The notes beneath the pieces were generated by a model. It did not search any database and had not been told where the DNA came from. It worked only from the letters and a program-made list of their open reading frames with translations. Below, piece by piece: positions 18,741 through 29,824 of a stretch of DNA of 64,000 bases. Position numbers and translations under genes: made by a program. The stretch's first letter is position 1, and each line of letters starts with the position of its first letter. Source of the stretch: Ancylobacter crimeensis (GTDB lineage Bacteria > Pseudomonadota > Alphaproteobacteria > Rhizobiales > Xanthobacteraceae); NCBI RefSeq assembly GCF_023016805.1, contig NZ_JALKCH010000007.1, forward strand, positions 62,001 through 126,000, in the 5' to 3' direction.

Positions 18741-20267
18741 TCACTGCCCCCGGCCCGCGCGCGCCGCGAAGCGCACGGCTTCCTCGCCGGCACGGAACAG
18801 GGCCTTCGCCTTGTTCACGCATTCCTGCTGCTCGCTCTCGGGCACCGAGTCATAGACGATACCGGCGCCAGCCTGCACATACATGTGGCCGTCCTTCACC
18901 ACGGCGGTGCGCAGCACGATGCAGGTATCCATCTCGCCGTCGGCACCGAAATAGCCGATCGCCCCGGCATAGATGCCGCGCTTGTCGCGTTCCAGCTCGT
19001 CGATGATCTCCATCGCCCGCACCTTGGGCGCCCCGGACACGGTGCCGGCGGGAAAGCCGGCGGCCAGCGCGTCGAGCGCGTCGTGCTTCGGGTCGAGGTC
19101 GCCCTCGACATTGGAGACGATGTGCATGACCTGGCTGTAGCGCTCGACGAAGAAGCTGTCGGTCACGCGCACGGTGCCGATCTGCGCGACGCGGCCGACA
19201 TCGTTGCGGCCGAGATCGAGCAGCATCAGGTGCTCGGCGCGCTCCTTGGGGTCGGCGAGCAGTTCGTCCTCCAGCGTCTTGTCCTCATGCGGACTGGCGC
19301 CGCGCCGCCGTGTGCCGGCGATGGGGCGGATGGTGACGGTGTCGTCGCGCAGCCGGACGAGGATTTCCGGGCTGGAACAGACGAGGGCGAAATCGCCGAA
19401 GTTGAAATAGACCAGGAACGGGGCGGGGTTGACCCGGCGCAGCGCCCGGTACAGCGAGAAGGAGGGCAGGGCGAACGGCGCTTCGAAGCGCTGCGACAGA
19501 ACCACCTGGAAGATGTCGCCGGCGCGGATGTATTCCTTCGCCCGGTCCACCATGGCGAGATAGTCGCCCGGCGGGGTGTTCGACACCGGCTCGACCTGCT
19601 GGTGGAACGGATCCTCTGCCGGAGTATTGGGCAGCGCCGCGTCCAGCGCGCGGATCACGGCCTCGATGCGCTCATGCGCGCCCTCTTCCGCCGCCTGGGC
19701 GGAGACGCCCGGCTGTGGGCGCACGGGCGTGACCACCGTCATCTCGTTGCGCACGGCGTCGAACACCACCATCACGGTGGGGCGGATGAAGATGGCGTCC
19801 GGCACGCCGAGCATGTCGGGCTTGGGCGCAGGCAGGCGTTCCATCTGCCGCACCATGTCGTAGCCGAGATAGCCGAAGACCCCGGCCGACATGGGCGGGC
19901 TGCCGACCGGCAGTGCGATGCGCGATTCTTCGACAAGCGCGCGCAGCGAGGCGAGCGGTGCGTCCGGGCACGGCTCGAAGCGGGTGGCGTCCGCCTGCGC
20001 CTGCCGGTTGATCTCCGCGGCGTCGCCGTGGCAGCGCCAGATGAGGTCCGGCTCGATCCCGATCATGGAATAGCGCCCGCGCGTGGCGCCGCCTTCCACG
20101 GATTCGAGCAGGAAGCTGTTGGGTCGCTCGGCGGCGATCTTGAGGAAGGCCGACACCGGCGTTTCCAGATCGGCGACGAGGGTTTGCGTCACCACCTGCG
20201 CCTCGCCGCGCCCATAGGCGGCGGCGAAGTCGGAGAGCGGGGTGCGCTGGGCGGCTGAAGAGCTCAT
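18741..20267 (-). CDS. trpE: Anthranilate synthase component I
   Basis: Converts chorismate to anthranilate, the committed and tryptophan-inhibited step. It is 508 residues long. The N-terminal feedback site includes SFLLESVEGGA (about residue 50). The chorismate-binding C-terminal domain has GTRRRGASPHEDK, HLMLLDLGRNDVGRVAQIG, VSGAPKVRAMEIIDELE and the closing YAGAIGYFGADGEMDTCIVLRT. The start lies 10 bases after the ppiD stop, so both are probably on one transcript. I found no Trp-rich leader peptide before it. Confidence 0.95.
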   Translation of the reverse strand: MSSSAAQRTPLSDFAAAYGRGEAQVVTQTLVADLETPVSAFLKIAAERPNSFLLESVEGGATRGRYSMIGIEPDLIWRCHGDAAEINRQAQADATRFEPCPDAPLASLRALVEESRIALPVGSPPMSAGVFGYLGYDMVRQMERLPAPKPDMLGVPDAIFIRPTVMVVFDAVRNEMTVVTPVRPQPGVSAQAAEEGAHERIEAVIRALDAALPNTPAEDPFHQQVEPVSNTPPGDYLAMVDRAKEYIRAGDIFQVVLSQRFEAPFALPSFSLYRALRRVNPAPFLVYFNFGDFALVCSSPEILVRLRDDTVTIRPIAGTRRRGASPHEDKTLEDELLADPKERAEHLMLLDLGRNDVGRVAQIGTVRVTDSFFVERYSQVMHIVSNVEGDLDPKHDALDALAAGFPAGTVSGAPKVRAMEIIDELERDKRGIYAGAIGYFGADGEMDTCIVLRTAVVKDGHMYVQAGAGIVYDSVPESEQQECVNKAKALFRAGEEAVRFAARAGRGQ

Positions 20268-20277
20268 GTCGTCCGCC

Positions 20278-22173
20278 TCAATTCGTCGCCGTGCCGCCGC
20301 CGACGATGGCGTCGAGCGCCGCGCGGTTGACCTTGGCGCCGAGATCGGACTGGAGCTGCACCAGATAAGCGGTCATCAGATCTTCCTGCATCCGCTGGCG
20401 GATGGTGGCCAGCACCTGCTCGTCCTCGCCCATGCTTGCGGGGATGACGGCCTTGGTCACCTCGAACAGGATGCGCCCGTCGCCGACATCCGTCGGGGCC
20501 GAACCGACCTGGCCCTGCGCGGTCTCGAACACGGCGTTCAGCGCGCCCTGCGGGATGCCGCCATCATTCGCCCGGCCGCGCCGCAATCCGGCGGCCACTT
20601 TCACCTGCAAGCCGGCATCGGTCGCCGCCTTGTCGAAGGGCGTGCCGTCGGCGATCGCCTTCTTCAGCGCCTCGAGCCTGGCGTCGAGCTGCTTGGAGGC
20701 CTCGTCCTCCTTGAAGCGCTCGAGCGCCTGCGCCTTGGCCTCGTCGAAGGTGCGGTCGCGGGCAGGCGTGATGTTCTCGACCTCGTACCAAACGTATCCG
20801 CCATTGTTCGGCAGCGTCAGCGGATCGTTGGAGGCGCCGACATCGGCGGCAAACGCCCCGCGCAGCACATCGGAGCGCGAGGGAATCTCCTCGATCGGCG
20901 TGCCGTCCGGGGTCTTGCCCGCACTGTCGGTGTTGAGCTGGATGAGCTGCAGCCCGAGCTTCTGGGCGGCCTCGGGCAGCTTGGCGCCGCCGGCGAGCTC
21001 GTCCTCCACCTTGTCGTGCATGTCGGCGAGCTGCTGCTGGGCGCGCTGCTTCTGCAGGTCGGTCAGCAGCTTGGCGGCGACATCCTGGAACGGCTGGGTG
21101 GTGCCGGCGGTGATCGTTTCGACATGCACGATGACCGGCCCGAACCGGCCGTTCACCACGCCGCTGGTGCCGCCCTGAGGCAGGCCGAAGGCGGCGTCCG
21201 CCACCGCCTTGTCGAAGATGGCATCGCGCGCGACGTTGCCGAGATCGACGTCGCCCGGGGTCAACTGGCGCGCGCTCACGATGTCGGCGAAGGTGGCGCC
21301 GCCCGCGATCTTGTCCGCCGCCGCCTTGGCCTCATCGGCGTTCGGGAAAACGACCTGCTGCACCACGCGCTTTTCAGGCGTGCCGAAGCGGGCAAGATTG
21401 GCCTGATAGGCGGCCTTCAGATCGGTGTCGGACACCTGCACGGAGGCCGCCAGCGCGTCCGGGGTGAGCGCGAGCACCGCGACATTGCGGAATTCCGGCG
21501 AGCGGAACGCCGCCTTGCGGGCGTCGAAGAAGCTCTTGAGCTGTTCGTCGGTCGGGCTGGCGATGGTGTCGAGCGCCGCCGGCTCCAGCACGACATAGGA
21601 GACGGTGCGCTCCTCGGTCTCGTAGCGCCGGAAGGCGTCGCGCATCGCCTGCGGCACTTCAAAGCCGCCGCCGAGCGATTCGATGAGCTGCTGGCGCAGC
21701 GCGAGGCGGCGTTCGGCCTCGACGAATCGGGCTTCCGTATAACCGTTGGAACGCAGGACCTGGTTGAAATAGTTGGGGTCGAACGTGCCGCTGGGCCCGC
21801 GGAAGGCCGGGTTCTCCGAAATGCGCCTCGCCATCTCCTCATCCGACAGCGCGAGGCCGAGCTTGCGGGCGCGCTCGTCGAGGCTGGCTTCGGCGAGGCG
21901 CTCGTTCAGCACCTGGTCGGGCAGGCCGAAGGAACGGGCCATGTCCGGCGTGATGCCGCGCTTGATCTGCTGGCTGATCTGCTGGACCCGCTGCTGATAC
22001 AGGTTGCGGAATTCGGGGATCGTGATCTCGGTCGAACCGACCTGCGCCAGCGTCTGGCCGCCGAAGCCGCGAAACACATCCGCGATGCCCCAGATGCCAA
22101 AACTGACGATGAGAAGAGCCATCAGGATCTTGGCGATGAAGCCGGAGGCGCTTTTGCGCAGCGTCTGCAACAT
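20278..22173 (-). CDS. ppiD: SurA/PpiD-type peptidylprolyl isomerase, membrane-anchored
   Basis: A periplasmic folding chaperone of 631 residues held by one N-terminal transmembrane helix (about 14-33, FIAKILMALLIVSFGIWGI). A SurA-like N-terminal chaperone region follows (about 40-160, VGSTEITIPEFRNLYQQRV). The parvulin-type rotamase domain is around residues 245-365 (RVVQQVVFPNADEAKAAADK through GGTSGVVNGRFGPVIVHVE), and a second helical region follows. Rotamase activity of PpiD parvulin domains is often weak, so its main role may be chaperoning proteins leaving the SecYEG channel. I chose the ATG at 22173 because it starts the canonical MLQTLRKSASGF; the longer open frame overlaps the promoter region shared with tpiA. 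Its position ahead of trpE is conserved in Rhizobiales. Confidence 0.9.
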   Translation of the reverse strand: MLQTLRKSASGFIAKILMALLIVSFGIWGIADVFRGFGGQTLAQVGSTEITIPEFRNLYQQRVQQISQQIKRGITPDMARSFGLPDQVLNERLAEASLDERARKLGLALSDEEMARRISENPAFRGPSGTFDPNYFNQVLRSNGYTEARFVEAERRLALRQQLIESLGGGFEVPQAMRDAFRRYETEERTVSYVVLEPAALDTIASPTDEQLKSFFDARKAAFRSPEFRNVAVLALTPDALAASVQVSDTDLKAAYQANLARFGTPEKRVVQQVVFPNADEAKAAADKIAGGATFADIVSARQLTPGDVDLGNVARDAIFDKAVADAAFGLPQGGTSGVVNGRFGPVIVHVETITAGTTQPFQDVAAKLLTDLQKQRAQQQLADMHDKVEDELAGGAKLPEAAQKLGLQLIQLNTDSAGKTPDGTPIEEIPSRSDVLRGAFAADVGASNDPLTLPNNGGYVWYEVENITPARDRTFDEAKAQALERFKEDEASKQLDARLEALKKAIADGTPFDKAATDAGLQVKVAAGLRRGRANDGGIPQGALNAVFETAQGQVGSAPTDVGDGRILFEVTKAVIPASMGEDEQVLATIRQRMQEDLMTAYLVQLQSDLGAKVNRAALDAIVGGGTATN

Positions 22174-22355
22174 GGAAACGTTTCTCGTTATGTGGCGGCG
22201 GGGCGGCCCCCTCCGCGAAAGGCGCGCATCATAGGGATGGCGTGGTGCGGTCGCAACGTCGCAGATGCAGGCATTTGCAGCCACCTCCGGGCTTTGTTAC
22301 CTCGGGGTAGCCAGGGGAACAGGCGGCAAGGCCGCACAGAGGTGAGGAAACGCTA

Positions 22356-23117
22356 ATGAGCACCAGACGTCCGCTTATCGCCGGCAACTGGAAGATGAAC
22401 GGCCTCGCCGCTTCGGCTGCCGAAGTCGAGCGGATGATCGGCGGCGCCGGCCCCATCGCCTCGGCGGGCGTCGATCTCCTGATCTGCCCGCCCGCCACCC
22501 TGATCGCCCGCCTTGCGGCGCTGACCACCGGCTCGCCCATCGCCATTGGCGGGCAGGACTGCGATCCGCGGCCGAATGGCGCGCATACCGGGGATATCGC
22601 TGCGGAAATGCTGGTCGATGCCGGTGCGGCTGCCGTCATTCTCGGCCATTCCGAGCGCCGCGCCGACCATGGCGAAACCGACGCCGTCGTGCGCGCCAAG
22701 GCGGAAGGAGCTCATCGCGCCGGGCTGCTGCGCATCGTCTGCGTCGGCGAGACGCAGGCGGAGCGCGATGCAGGGCAGGCGGTCTCCGTCGTCGCGCGGC
22801 AGCTCGCGGAATCCGTTCCCGACACGGCGACCGGCGCCGATCTCGTCATCGCCTACGAACCGGTTTGGGCGATCGGCACCGGGCTGACGCCGACGCCGGA
22901 GGACATCGTCGAGATCCATGCAGCCATGCGCGGCCTGCTGCGCACGCGCTTTGGAGCAGAGGCGGAAGGCATGCGGCTTCTGTATGGCGGGTCGGTGAAG
23001 CCCGACAATGCGGCGGTGATTCTGAACCTGCCGGATGTAGATGGCGCACTGGTGGGCGGGGCGAGCCTGAAGGCGACGGACTTTCTCGCCATCGCTGGCG
23101 CCTGCGCCGGCCGGTGA
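22356..23117 (+). CDS. tpiA: Triosephosphate isomerase
   Basis: Interconverts dihydroxyacetone phosphate and glyceraldehyde 3-phosphate. A 253-residue TIM barrel with the catalytic lysine in GNWKMNG (Lys13), the histidine in ILGHSERR (about residue 95), the glutamate in [11 protein letters not shown] (about 167) and the phosphate-binding [14 protein letters not shown] ribosome-binding site precedes the ATG. It is divergent from ppiD across about 180 bases, with secG and pyrG further downstream. Confidence 0.96.
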   Translation: MSTRRPLIAGNWKMNGLAASAAEVERMIGGAGPIASAGVDLLICPPATLIARLAALTTGSPIAIGGQDCDPRPNGAHTGDIAAEMLVDAGAAAVILGHSERRADHGETDAVVRAKAEGAHRAGLLRIVCVGETQAERDAGQAVSVVARQLAESVPDTATGADLVIAYEPVWAIGTGLTPTPEDIVEIHAAMRGLLRTRFGAEAEGMRLLYGGSVKPDNAAVILNLPDVDGALVGGASLKATDFLAIAGACAGR

Positions 23118-23136
23118 CAGGCGGCGCAGGCCGAGC

Positions 23137-23427
23137 TCAATCCTGCGGGCGGGAGCGGGCGGCGCCCGGCGGCAGGTCGTCCAGATAGACATGCGCGATC
23201 CGCAGCGTCGCGGCGTGCCCCGCCTCAACGGCTGCCCACATCTCGGCGATGGCGGCATCGAATGCGGCGCGCTGGGTCGGGTAGGGTGAGCCGCGGTCCC
23301 CGTCGTGAACCACATGCCAGTGGTCACGGTGCGGCTGGATGCAGAACATCTCGTCCTGAGCCGCGTTGCTCTTGCGCAGCGGGGCGGCATTCTCCATCTC
23401 GGTGGCGGTGAGAACGATCTCGTCCAT
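23137..23427 (-). CDS. Small hypothetical protein, DUF2188-like
   Basis: A 96-residue protein with no signal peptide. The middle part (DHWHVVHDGDRGSPYPTQRAAFDAAI, about residues 34-59) resembles the short beta-beta-alpha DUF2188 repeat: a tryptophan-flanked strand, then a helix with alternating alanines. The start at 23427 has a good GGAG site at proper spacing; a longer frame is possible but lacks one. It is convergent with tpiA (19 bases apart) and divergent from secG. The function is unknown. Confidence 0.65.
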   Translation of the reverse strand: MDEIVLTATEMENAAPLRKSNAAQDEMFCIQPHRDHWHVVHDGDRGSPYPTQRAAFDAAIAEMWAAVEAGHAATLRIAHVYLDDLPPGAARSRPQD

Positions 23428-23675
23428 CGGCACTCCTTTCGAGGTTCCTTCCCTGCCGTCATGCGGCAAGGAAAAACGTCCGGCCCCGCGAGCGGTTCCC
23501 GAATGGGGTCCGGTGAAGCCTCATCCTGGGGGTTATTGCCCGGGTGGGCGCGAGAGCGGGCGGTCCAACTGGAAATGCCGGCCGGGATCGTGTAGGAACC
23601 CGCCCGACCCCTGCCGGCAGTCCTGTCGGCGTCGGCCGCCCCGGCGTGCCGCATCCGGAATTTCGAAGGCAGAAG

Positions 23676-24068
23676 ATGCAGACCGTACTGATCGTCATCC
23701 ACCTGATGGTGGTGCTCGCCTTGATTGGCGTCGTGCTGATCCAGCGCTCGGAAGGCGGTGGCCTTGGCATCGGCGGCGGTGGCGGGGGAGGCGGCGGCTT
23801 CTTTTCGGCGCGCGGCACGGCGAACGTCTTGACGCGAGCGACGGCGATTCTGGCGGCGCTCTTCTTCCTGACCAGCATCGGGCTCACCGTGCTGGCCGGC
23901 TGGGGCCGTGGCCCCACGACCATCTTCGCTCCCGCCGCGCAGCCCGGCCCTTCCGCTCCGACTCCGGGCGCGACCCCTGACGGAGCTGCGCCGTCCGGTA
24001 CGGTTCTCGACCAGCTCAAGGGCATCCAGCCGGCGCCGTCCTCGCCGCAGGTTCCCCAGTCCCAGTGA
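23676..24068 (+). CDS. secG: Preprotein translocase subunit SecG
   Basis: Accessory subunit of the SecYEG channel, 130 residues. Two transmembrane helices (about 2-22 and 52-74) flank a glycine-rich cytoplasmic loop (LGIGGGGGGGGGFFSARGTANVLTRAT), the family signature. A Pro/Ala-rich C-terminal tail of about 50 residues is typical of alphaproteobacterial SecG. It lies between tpiA and pyrG, a conserved order. The start MQTVLIVIHLMVVLALIGVV at 23676 is canonical; the longer open frame is not. Confidence 0.93.
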   Translation: MQTVLIVIHLMVVLALIGVVLIQRSEGGGLGIGGGGGGGGGFFSARGTANVLTRATAILAALFFLTSIGLTVLAGWGRGPTTIFAPAAQPGPSAPTPGATPDGAAPSGTVLDQLKGIQPAPSSPQVPQSQ

Positions 24069-24163
24069 TGTTTGCCTTATCGCCGTGTCCGCACGGCGAT
24101 ACCGATCCGTCCGACGAGGGGCCGCTTGCGCAGCCTCTCGTCGAATCGCGTTTTTGCAGCTAG

Positions 24164-25804
<1,641 letters not shown>

Positions 25805-25826
25805 GACGACGAAGGGTCGGAATCTG

Positions 25827-25854
25827 AAAAGGCCGGGCATCGCCCGGCCTTTTT
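25827..25854 (+). terminator. Rho-independent terminator after pyrG
   Basis: A perfect 12-base inverted repeat (AAAAGGCCGGGC, loop ATC, GCCCGGCCTTTT) with a five-T run lies 23 bases after the pyrG stop codon. Confidence 0.9.
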
Positions 25855-26038
25855 CATGCGTGGGGCGATTGCGGCGCAGCACTGTGCCCGGCAGGCCACG
25901 GGCGGCGAGGATGTAGCGGATTCAACCTTCGCATCCGTCGCGCAGGCCGAACTCTGTCGTATTCATACCGTTCCGGAGGCTTTGCCGGCTCGAACGCGTT
26001 GAGTCGCTTCGCCCCCTGTTTGAACAGGAGGAGACCCG

Positions 26039-26920
26039 ATGGCCCGCGGCCTCGATCATGTGGTGCATGCCGTTCGCGACCTTGAAGCCGCCGGCGAGCT
26101 TTACGACCTGCTCGGTTTCACCGTCGGCAGCCGCAACCGTCACCCCTGGGGTACGCATAACCGCATCGTCCAGACGCCGGGCTTCTTCATGGAGCTTCTG
26201 GAGGTTGCCGAGCCCGAGCACGTTCCTGAAGCGACCGAGACCTTTTTCTCCTTCGGTGCCTTCAACCGGGACCTGCTGGCGAGCGTCGGGCCGTGCCTGT
26301 CCATGCTGGTGCTCGAGGGCAAGGATCCCGCGGCGGAAAAGGCGGAATTCGACGCCGCCGGTTTCGGCGGGCTCGACCTCTTCGATTTCCAGCGCACCGG
26401 GCGGCGCCCGGACGGAAGCGAGGTCGAAGTGGCGTTCTCGCTGGCCTATGCCCGCGACCCCTCATCGCCGCACTGCGGCTTCTTCACCTGCACCCAGCAC
26501 CGTCCGGAAAATTTCTGGTCGCCCGACATGCAGCGCCACATGAATGGCACCACCGGCGTCGCCGGCGTCATTCTGGTGGCGGACGATCCGGCAGCGCATG
26601 TCCCGTTCCTGTCCACCTTCGCCGGCGTCGCCTTCCGCCGGGCCGTCGACGGCTGGCACATCGCGCAGACCCCGCGCGGAGCGATCGAGGTGATGACGCA
26701 CGATCTGTTCACGCAGCGCTTCGGGGCGGCGCCGGCCGCCGATGCGGGCCTGCGGCTCGCCGCCGTGCGTTTCGCCGTGAAGGACATCGAGCAGGCCCGC
26801 AAGCGCCTAGCCTCCAGCCGCATGGCGGCCGAGGAGATCGAGGGCGTGATCGTCATCGGCCCGAAGGCGGCGCTCGGCGCGACGCTGGTGTTCGAGCCGC
26901 AGGCGACGCCGGGAGCCTGA
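26039..26920 (+). CDS. VOC-superfamily (glyoxalase_3-type) protein
   Basis: A 293-residue protein built of two VOC-like halves. The N-terminal half begins GLDHVVHAVRDLEAAGELYDLLGFTVGSRN, the typical opening of this fold, with a candidate metal-binding His at position 7. The middle has HCGFFTCTQHRPENFWSPDMQRH, and the C-terminal half has HIAQTPRGAIEVM. This layout fits the Glyoxalase_3 (glyoxalase-like domain) family, whose substrates are mostly undefined. An AGGAGG site directly precedes the ATG. It stands alone between two terminators, so it is probably monocistronic. Confidence 0.85.
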   Translation: MARGLDHVVHAVRDLEAAGELYDLLGFTVGSRNRHPWGTHNRIVQTPGFFMELLEVAEPEHVPEATETFFSFGAFNRDLLASVGPCLSMLVLEGKDPAAEKAEFDAAGFGGLDLFDFQRTGRRPDGSEVEVAFSLAYARDPSSPHCGFFTCTQHRPENFWSPDMQRHMNGTTGVAGVILVADDPAAHVPFLSTFAGVAFRRAVDGWHIAQTPRGAIEVMTHDLFTQRFGAAPAADAGLRLAAVRFAVKDIEQARKRLASSRMAAEEIEGVIVIGPKAALGATLVFEPQATPGA

Positions 26921-26953
26921 CTGGCTCTGAACAACGTCTCGGCAGGCAAAGAA

Positions 26954-26983
26954 AAACGCCCGGACCGCGAGGTCCGGGCGTTT
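26954..26983. terminator. Bidirectional terminator between VOC gene and ndvB-like gene
   Basis: A perfect 13-base inverted repeat (AAACGCCCGGACC, loop GCGA, GGTCCGGGCGTTT) lies between convergent genes, with an A run on one side and T's on the other. Confidence 0.85.
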
Positions 26984-27000
26984 CGTATGCCGGGGGCTGA

Positions 27001-29628
27001 TCAGTCGGTGACCGCAGGAGCCCGCTCGCCACGGACGGGCAGAAGCGCGGTGACACGATTGCGCAGCCCGATCCAGGTGGCGATGTTGTTGTAGGTCGAG
27101 CCTTCCAGCCAGCCGATGACTGCAGCGGCCACGAAGGGCAGGGACTGCACCGCGAGCGCGAAAGCGAAGAGGTCGATCTCCGTCACGTGGTGCCAGTTGG
27201 TGACGCGCAAGCCGATGGCCGAGAGCATGAGCCCGCCGCCGACGATCGCTTCCGGCAGGGCCGGGAAGGCGCGGGCGGCGCCGGCCAGCCAGGAACCCTT
27301 GGCGGTGCGGGCGAAGGCGAGGTCCTTGTAGCGGAACCCGTCATAGACCGCCTTGGCGACCGTGAACTGCACCGCCATGGCCGCGACGGCGGCGCCGATC
27401 ATGCGCAGCGGCGTGGTGGCGACGCGCAGCCGGTACAGCGCGCAGAAGTGCAGCACATAGATGCCGAAGCAGAAGATGATCGGCACGGTGAGGATGCGCT
27501 GCGGCACCGCGATGCCGAAGCCGAGCACGAAGGGCACCCACAGCAGCGAGAGGATGGCGACCAGCGCTCCCACGCTTTCGGAGCCGAGCCAGCTCACCCA
27601 GCCGATGGTGAATTCGCGGCGCTGGGCATTGGTCAGGCGGGTGTGGCCCGGCAGCATGCGGCGCCAGTGCTTCTTCACGATCTGCATGCCGCCATAGGCC
27701 CAGCGATGGCGCTGCTTCTTGAACGAGGCGAAGTCGTCCGGCAGCAAGCCCCAGCCATAGCGCTTGTTGGTGTAGTGACTCTTCCAGCCGAGTTCGATGA
27801 TCGAGAGACCCAGATCGGTGTCCTCGCAGATCGTGTCGCTCGACCAGTCGCCCGCTTCCATCATGGCGGCGCGGCGCATCAGGCACATGGTGCCGTGCAC
27901 GACGATGGCGTCATGCTCGTTGCGCTGGACCATGCCGATGTCGAAGAAGCCGGCATATTCGGTGTTCATCGCCTCGTGCAGCAGGGTGGCCTGCGGCTCG
28001 CGGTGATCCTGCGGCGCCTGCACGATGCCGACGGTGGGATCCTCGAACACCGGCACCAGATCGCGCAGCCAGTCCTGGCTGACGACGTAGTCGGCATCGA
28101 TGATGCCGATGATCTCGGCGTCGGGCGCGGTGTGCTCCATGGCGACGCGGAGCGCGCCGGCCTTGAAGCCCTCGATCTTCGGCAGGTTCAGGAACTTGAA
28201 CCGGTCACCCAGCAGTTTGCAGTGCTCCTGGATGGGCTCCCAGAACGCTGGATCCGGGGTGTTGTTGATGATGACGATGCATTCGAGGTTCGGCCAGTCG
28301 AGCCGCGCCACGCCGTCCAGCGTCTGCTTCAGCATCTCTGGCGGCTCTTTATAGGCCGGGATGTGGATCGACACCTTCGGGGTGCGCGCCGGCATCGGAT
28401 GCGAGCCACGCAGCAGACGGCGCGGGCTCTGGCCGAAGGCGATCGTGGCCAGTTCCTCGACGCGGTACATCATCACGATGACGAGCGGCACAAGCAACAC
28501 CAGCGAGATGACGAAAGTCACCTTGTTGCCGCCCACGACGTAATGGGTGAGCCAGTGGTCGGTGACCGTCGCGATCCAGTAGCCCACGAGATTGGCCGCC
28601 GCCGACATGACCGCCGCCTGCGGCACGGTGAGACGGGCGAAGCGGAACAGCGGCAGCGAGAAGGCGATGCCGAGCAGAAGGGCGATGGCCGCCGTCGCGG
28701 AATAGGTCGCGGGGGTGAGCGGGCCCGACAGCGGGAATTTCAGGTGCCGGTTGGCGTCGAGCATGCCCCAATACTGGCCGACGCTGCCTTCGAAGCTCTT
28801 CCAGGGTGCGTCGAACGCTTCGATCAGATTGTAGTCGATGCCGAGCGCATCGGCGCGCGCTGCGAAGGTGCGGATGACCTTTGCCTGGATATCCTCGCCC
28901 GGGACCGCGGCGTCGCGGTTGTAGCCGGCGCTCGGCCAGCCGAACTCGGCGATCACGATGCGCTTGCCGGGATAGGCGGCGCGAAGGCGGTCATAGATCT
29001 CGATGGAGCGCTCCACGACCTGGCTGGCCGGAACGCCTTCCCAATAGGGCAGAATGTGGGCGGCGATGTAGTCAACGGCCGAGGCAAGCTCGGGATGGTC
29101 GAGCCATACGTCCCAGGTCTCGCCCGTGGTCACCGGTACGTTCACCTCCCGCTTCACCTCACGGATGGTGTTGATGAGCTGCTCGGGGGTGCGCTCGGCG
29201 CGCAGGATCGACTCGTTGCCGACCACGATACCGATGACGTTGGAATTCTTCTTCGCCGCATCGACCGCGTTGGCGACCTCGCGCTTGTTGCGGTCCTCGT
29301 TCTCGTCGAGCCACGCGCCGACGGTGACCTTCAGGCCCTTTTCCGCGGCGACGCGGGGAACCATCTCGAGGCCGCCGGTCGAGGCGTAGGTGCGGATCGC
29401 ATGGGTGTAGGGCGCGACCGCGTCCACATCCTTGCGGATCTGCTCCTCGGTCGTTCCCTCGCCCTTGTCGGGATTGGCATCGCGCGCATAGGGCGCGAAG
29501 GACATGCTCTGGAAGCGGTCCGGCACGGCAGGAGCCTGCGTCTCTTCACGGAGAGCGAGCCACATGAAGGCATGCACGGACGTGACCACCGCGATGACAG
29601 CGGCCGCGACACGGACGGCGGGGCGCAT
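27001..29628 (-). CDS. ndvB: NdvB-like beta-glucan synthase: GH17 domain fused to GT2 glycosyltransferase
   Basis: An inner-membrane protein of 875 residues. After one N-terminal helix (about 7-26), a periplasmic GH17 domain (about 38-295) carries the acid/base Glu139 in VVGNES and the nucleophile Glu228 in IAEFGWPS. Three helices (about 308-390) lead to a cytoplasmic family 2 glycosyltransferase domain (about 415-650) with DAD at 511-513, the acceptor-site ED at 602-603 and QRHRW at 639-643, then further helices. Order and length match Pseudomonas aeruginosa NdvB. Bradyrhizobium NdvB proteins make cyclic beta-1,3/1,6-glucans from UDP-glucose, and the GH17 part is thought to perform transglycosylation or cyclisation. 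The role here (osmoregulated periplasmic glucan) is inference. It is convergent with the VOC gene, and a small secreted-protein gene lies upstream in the same direction. Confidence 0.88.
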   Translation of the reverse strand: MRPAVRVAAAVIAVVTSVHAFMWLALREETQAPAVPDRFQSMSFAPYARDANPDKGEGTTEEQIRKDVDAVAPYTHAIRTYASTGGLEMVPRVAAEKGLKVTVGAWLDENEDRNKREVANAVDAAKKNSNVIGIVVGNESILRAERTPEQLINTIREVKREVNVPVTTGETWDVWLDHPELASAVDYIAAHILPYWEGVPASQVVERSIEIYDRLRAAYPGKRIVIAEFGWPSAGYNRDAAVPGEDIQAKVIRTFAARADALGIDYNLIEAFDAPWKSFEGSVGQYWGMLDANRHLKFPLSGPLTPATYSATAAIALLLGIAFSLPLFRFARLTVPQAAVMSAAANLVGYWIATVTDHWLTHYVVGGNKVTFVISLVLLVPLVIVMMYRVEELATIAFGQSPRRLLRGSHPMPARTPKVSIHIPAYKEPPEMLKQTLDGVARLDWPNLECIVIINNTPDPAFWEPIQEHCKLLGDRFKFLNLPKIEGFKAGALRVAMEHTAPDAEIIGIIDADYVVSQDWLRDLVPVFEDPTVGIVQAPQDHREPQATLLHEAMNTEYAGFFDIGMVQRNEHDAIVVHGTMCLMRRAAMMEAGDWSSDTICEDTDLGLSIIELGWKSHYTNKRYGWGLLPDDFASFKKQRHRWAYGGMQIVKKHWRRMLPGHTRLTNAQRREFTIGWVSWLGSESVGALVAILSLLWVPFVLGFGIAVPQRILTVPIIFCFGIYVLHFCALYRLRVATTPLRMIGAAVAAMAVQFTVAKAVYDGFRYKDLAFARTAKGSWLAGAARAFPALPEAIVGGGLMLSAIGLRVTNWHHVTEIDLFAFALAVQSLPFVAAAVIGWLEGSTYNNIATWIGLRNRVTALLPVRGERAPAVTD

Positions 29629-29824
29629 GGACTTAACCCACAGGATGGAGTGAAAACGAGAAAGCGATAATACACAACGAACGCGTATGCAGCATAGCCG
29701 AGGATTTAGGCGCGCTCAAAACGTGTGCGCCCGATCGTCGCGAATGTGCCCAGAACGCTCGTGCCCCTGTATTTGTTCCCCGCTTGTGGCGAGCGCGTGA
29801 CGCCCTCGCGGCTGCGGGGTGATA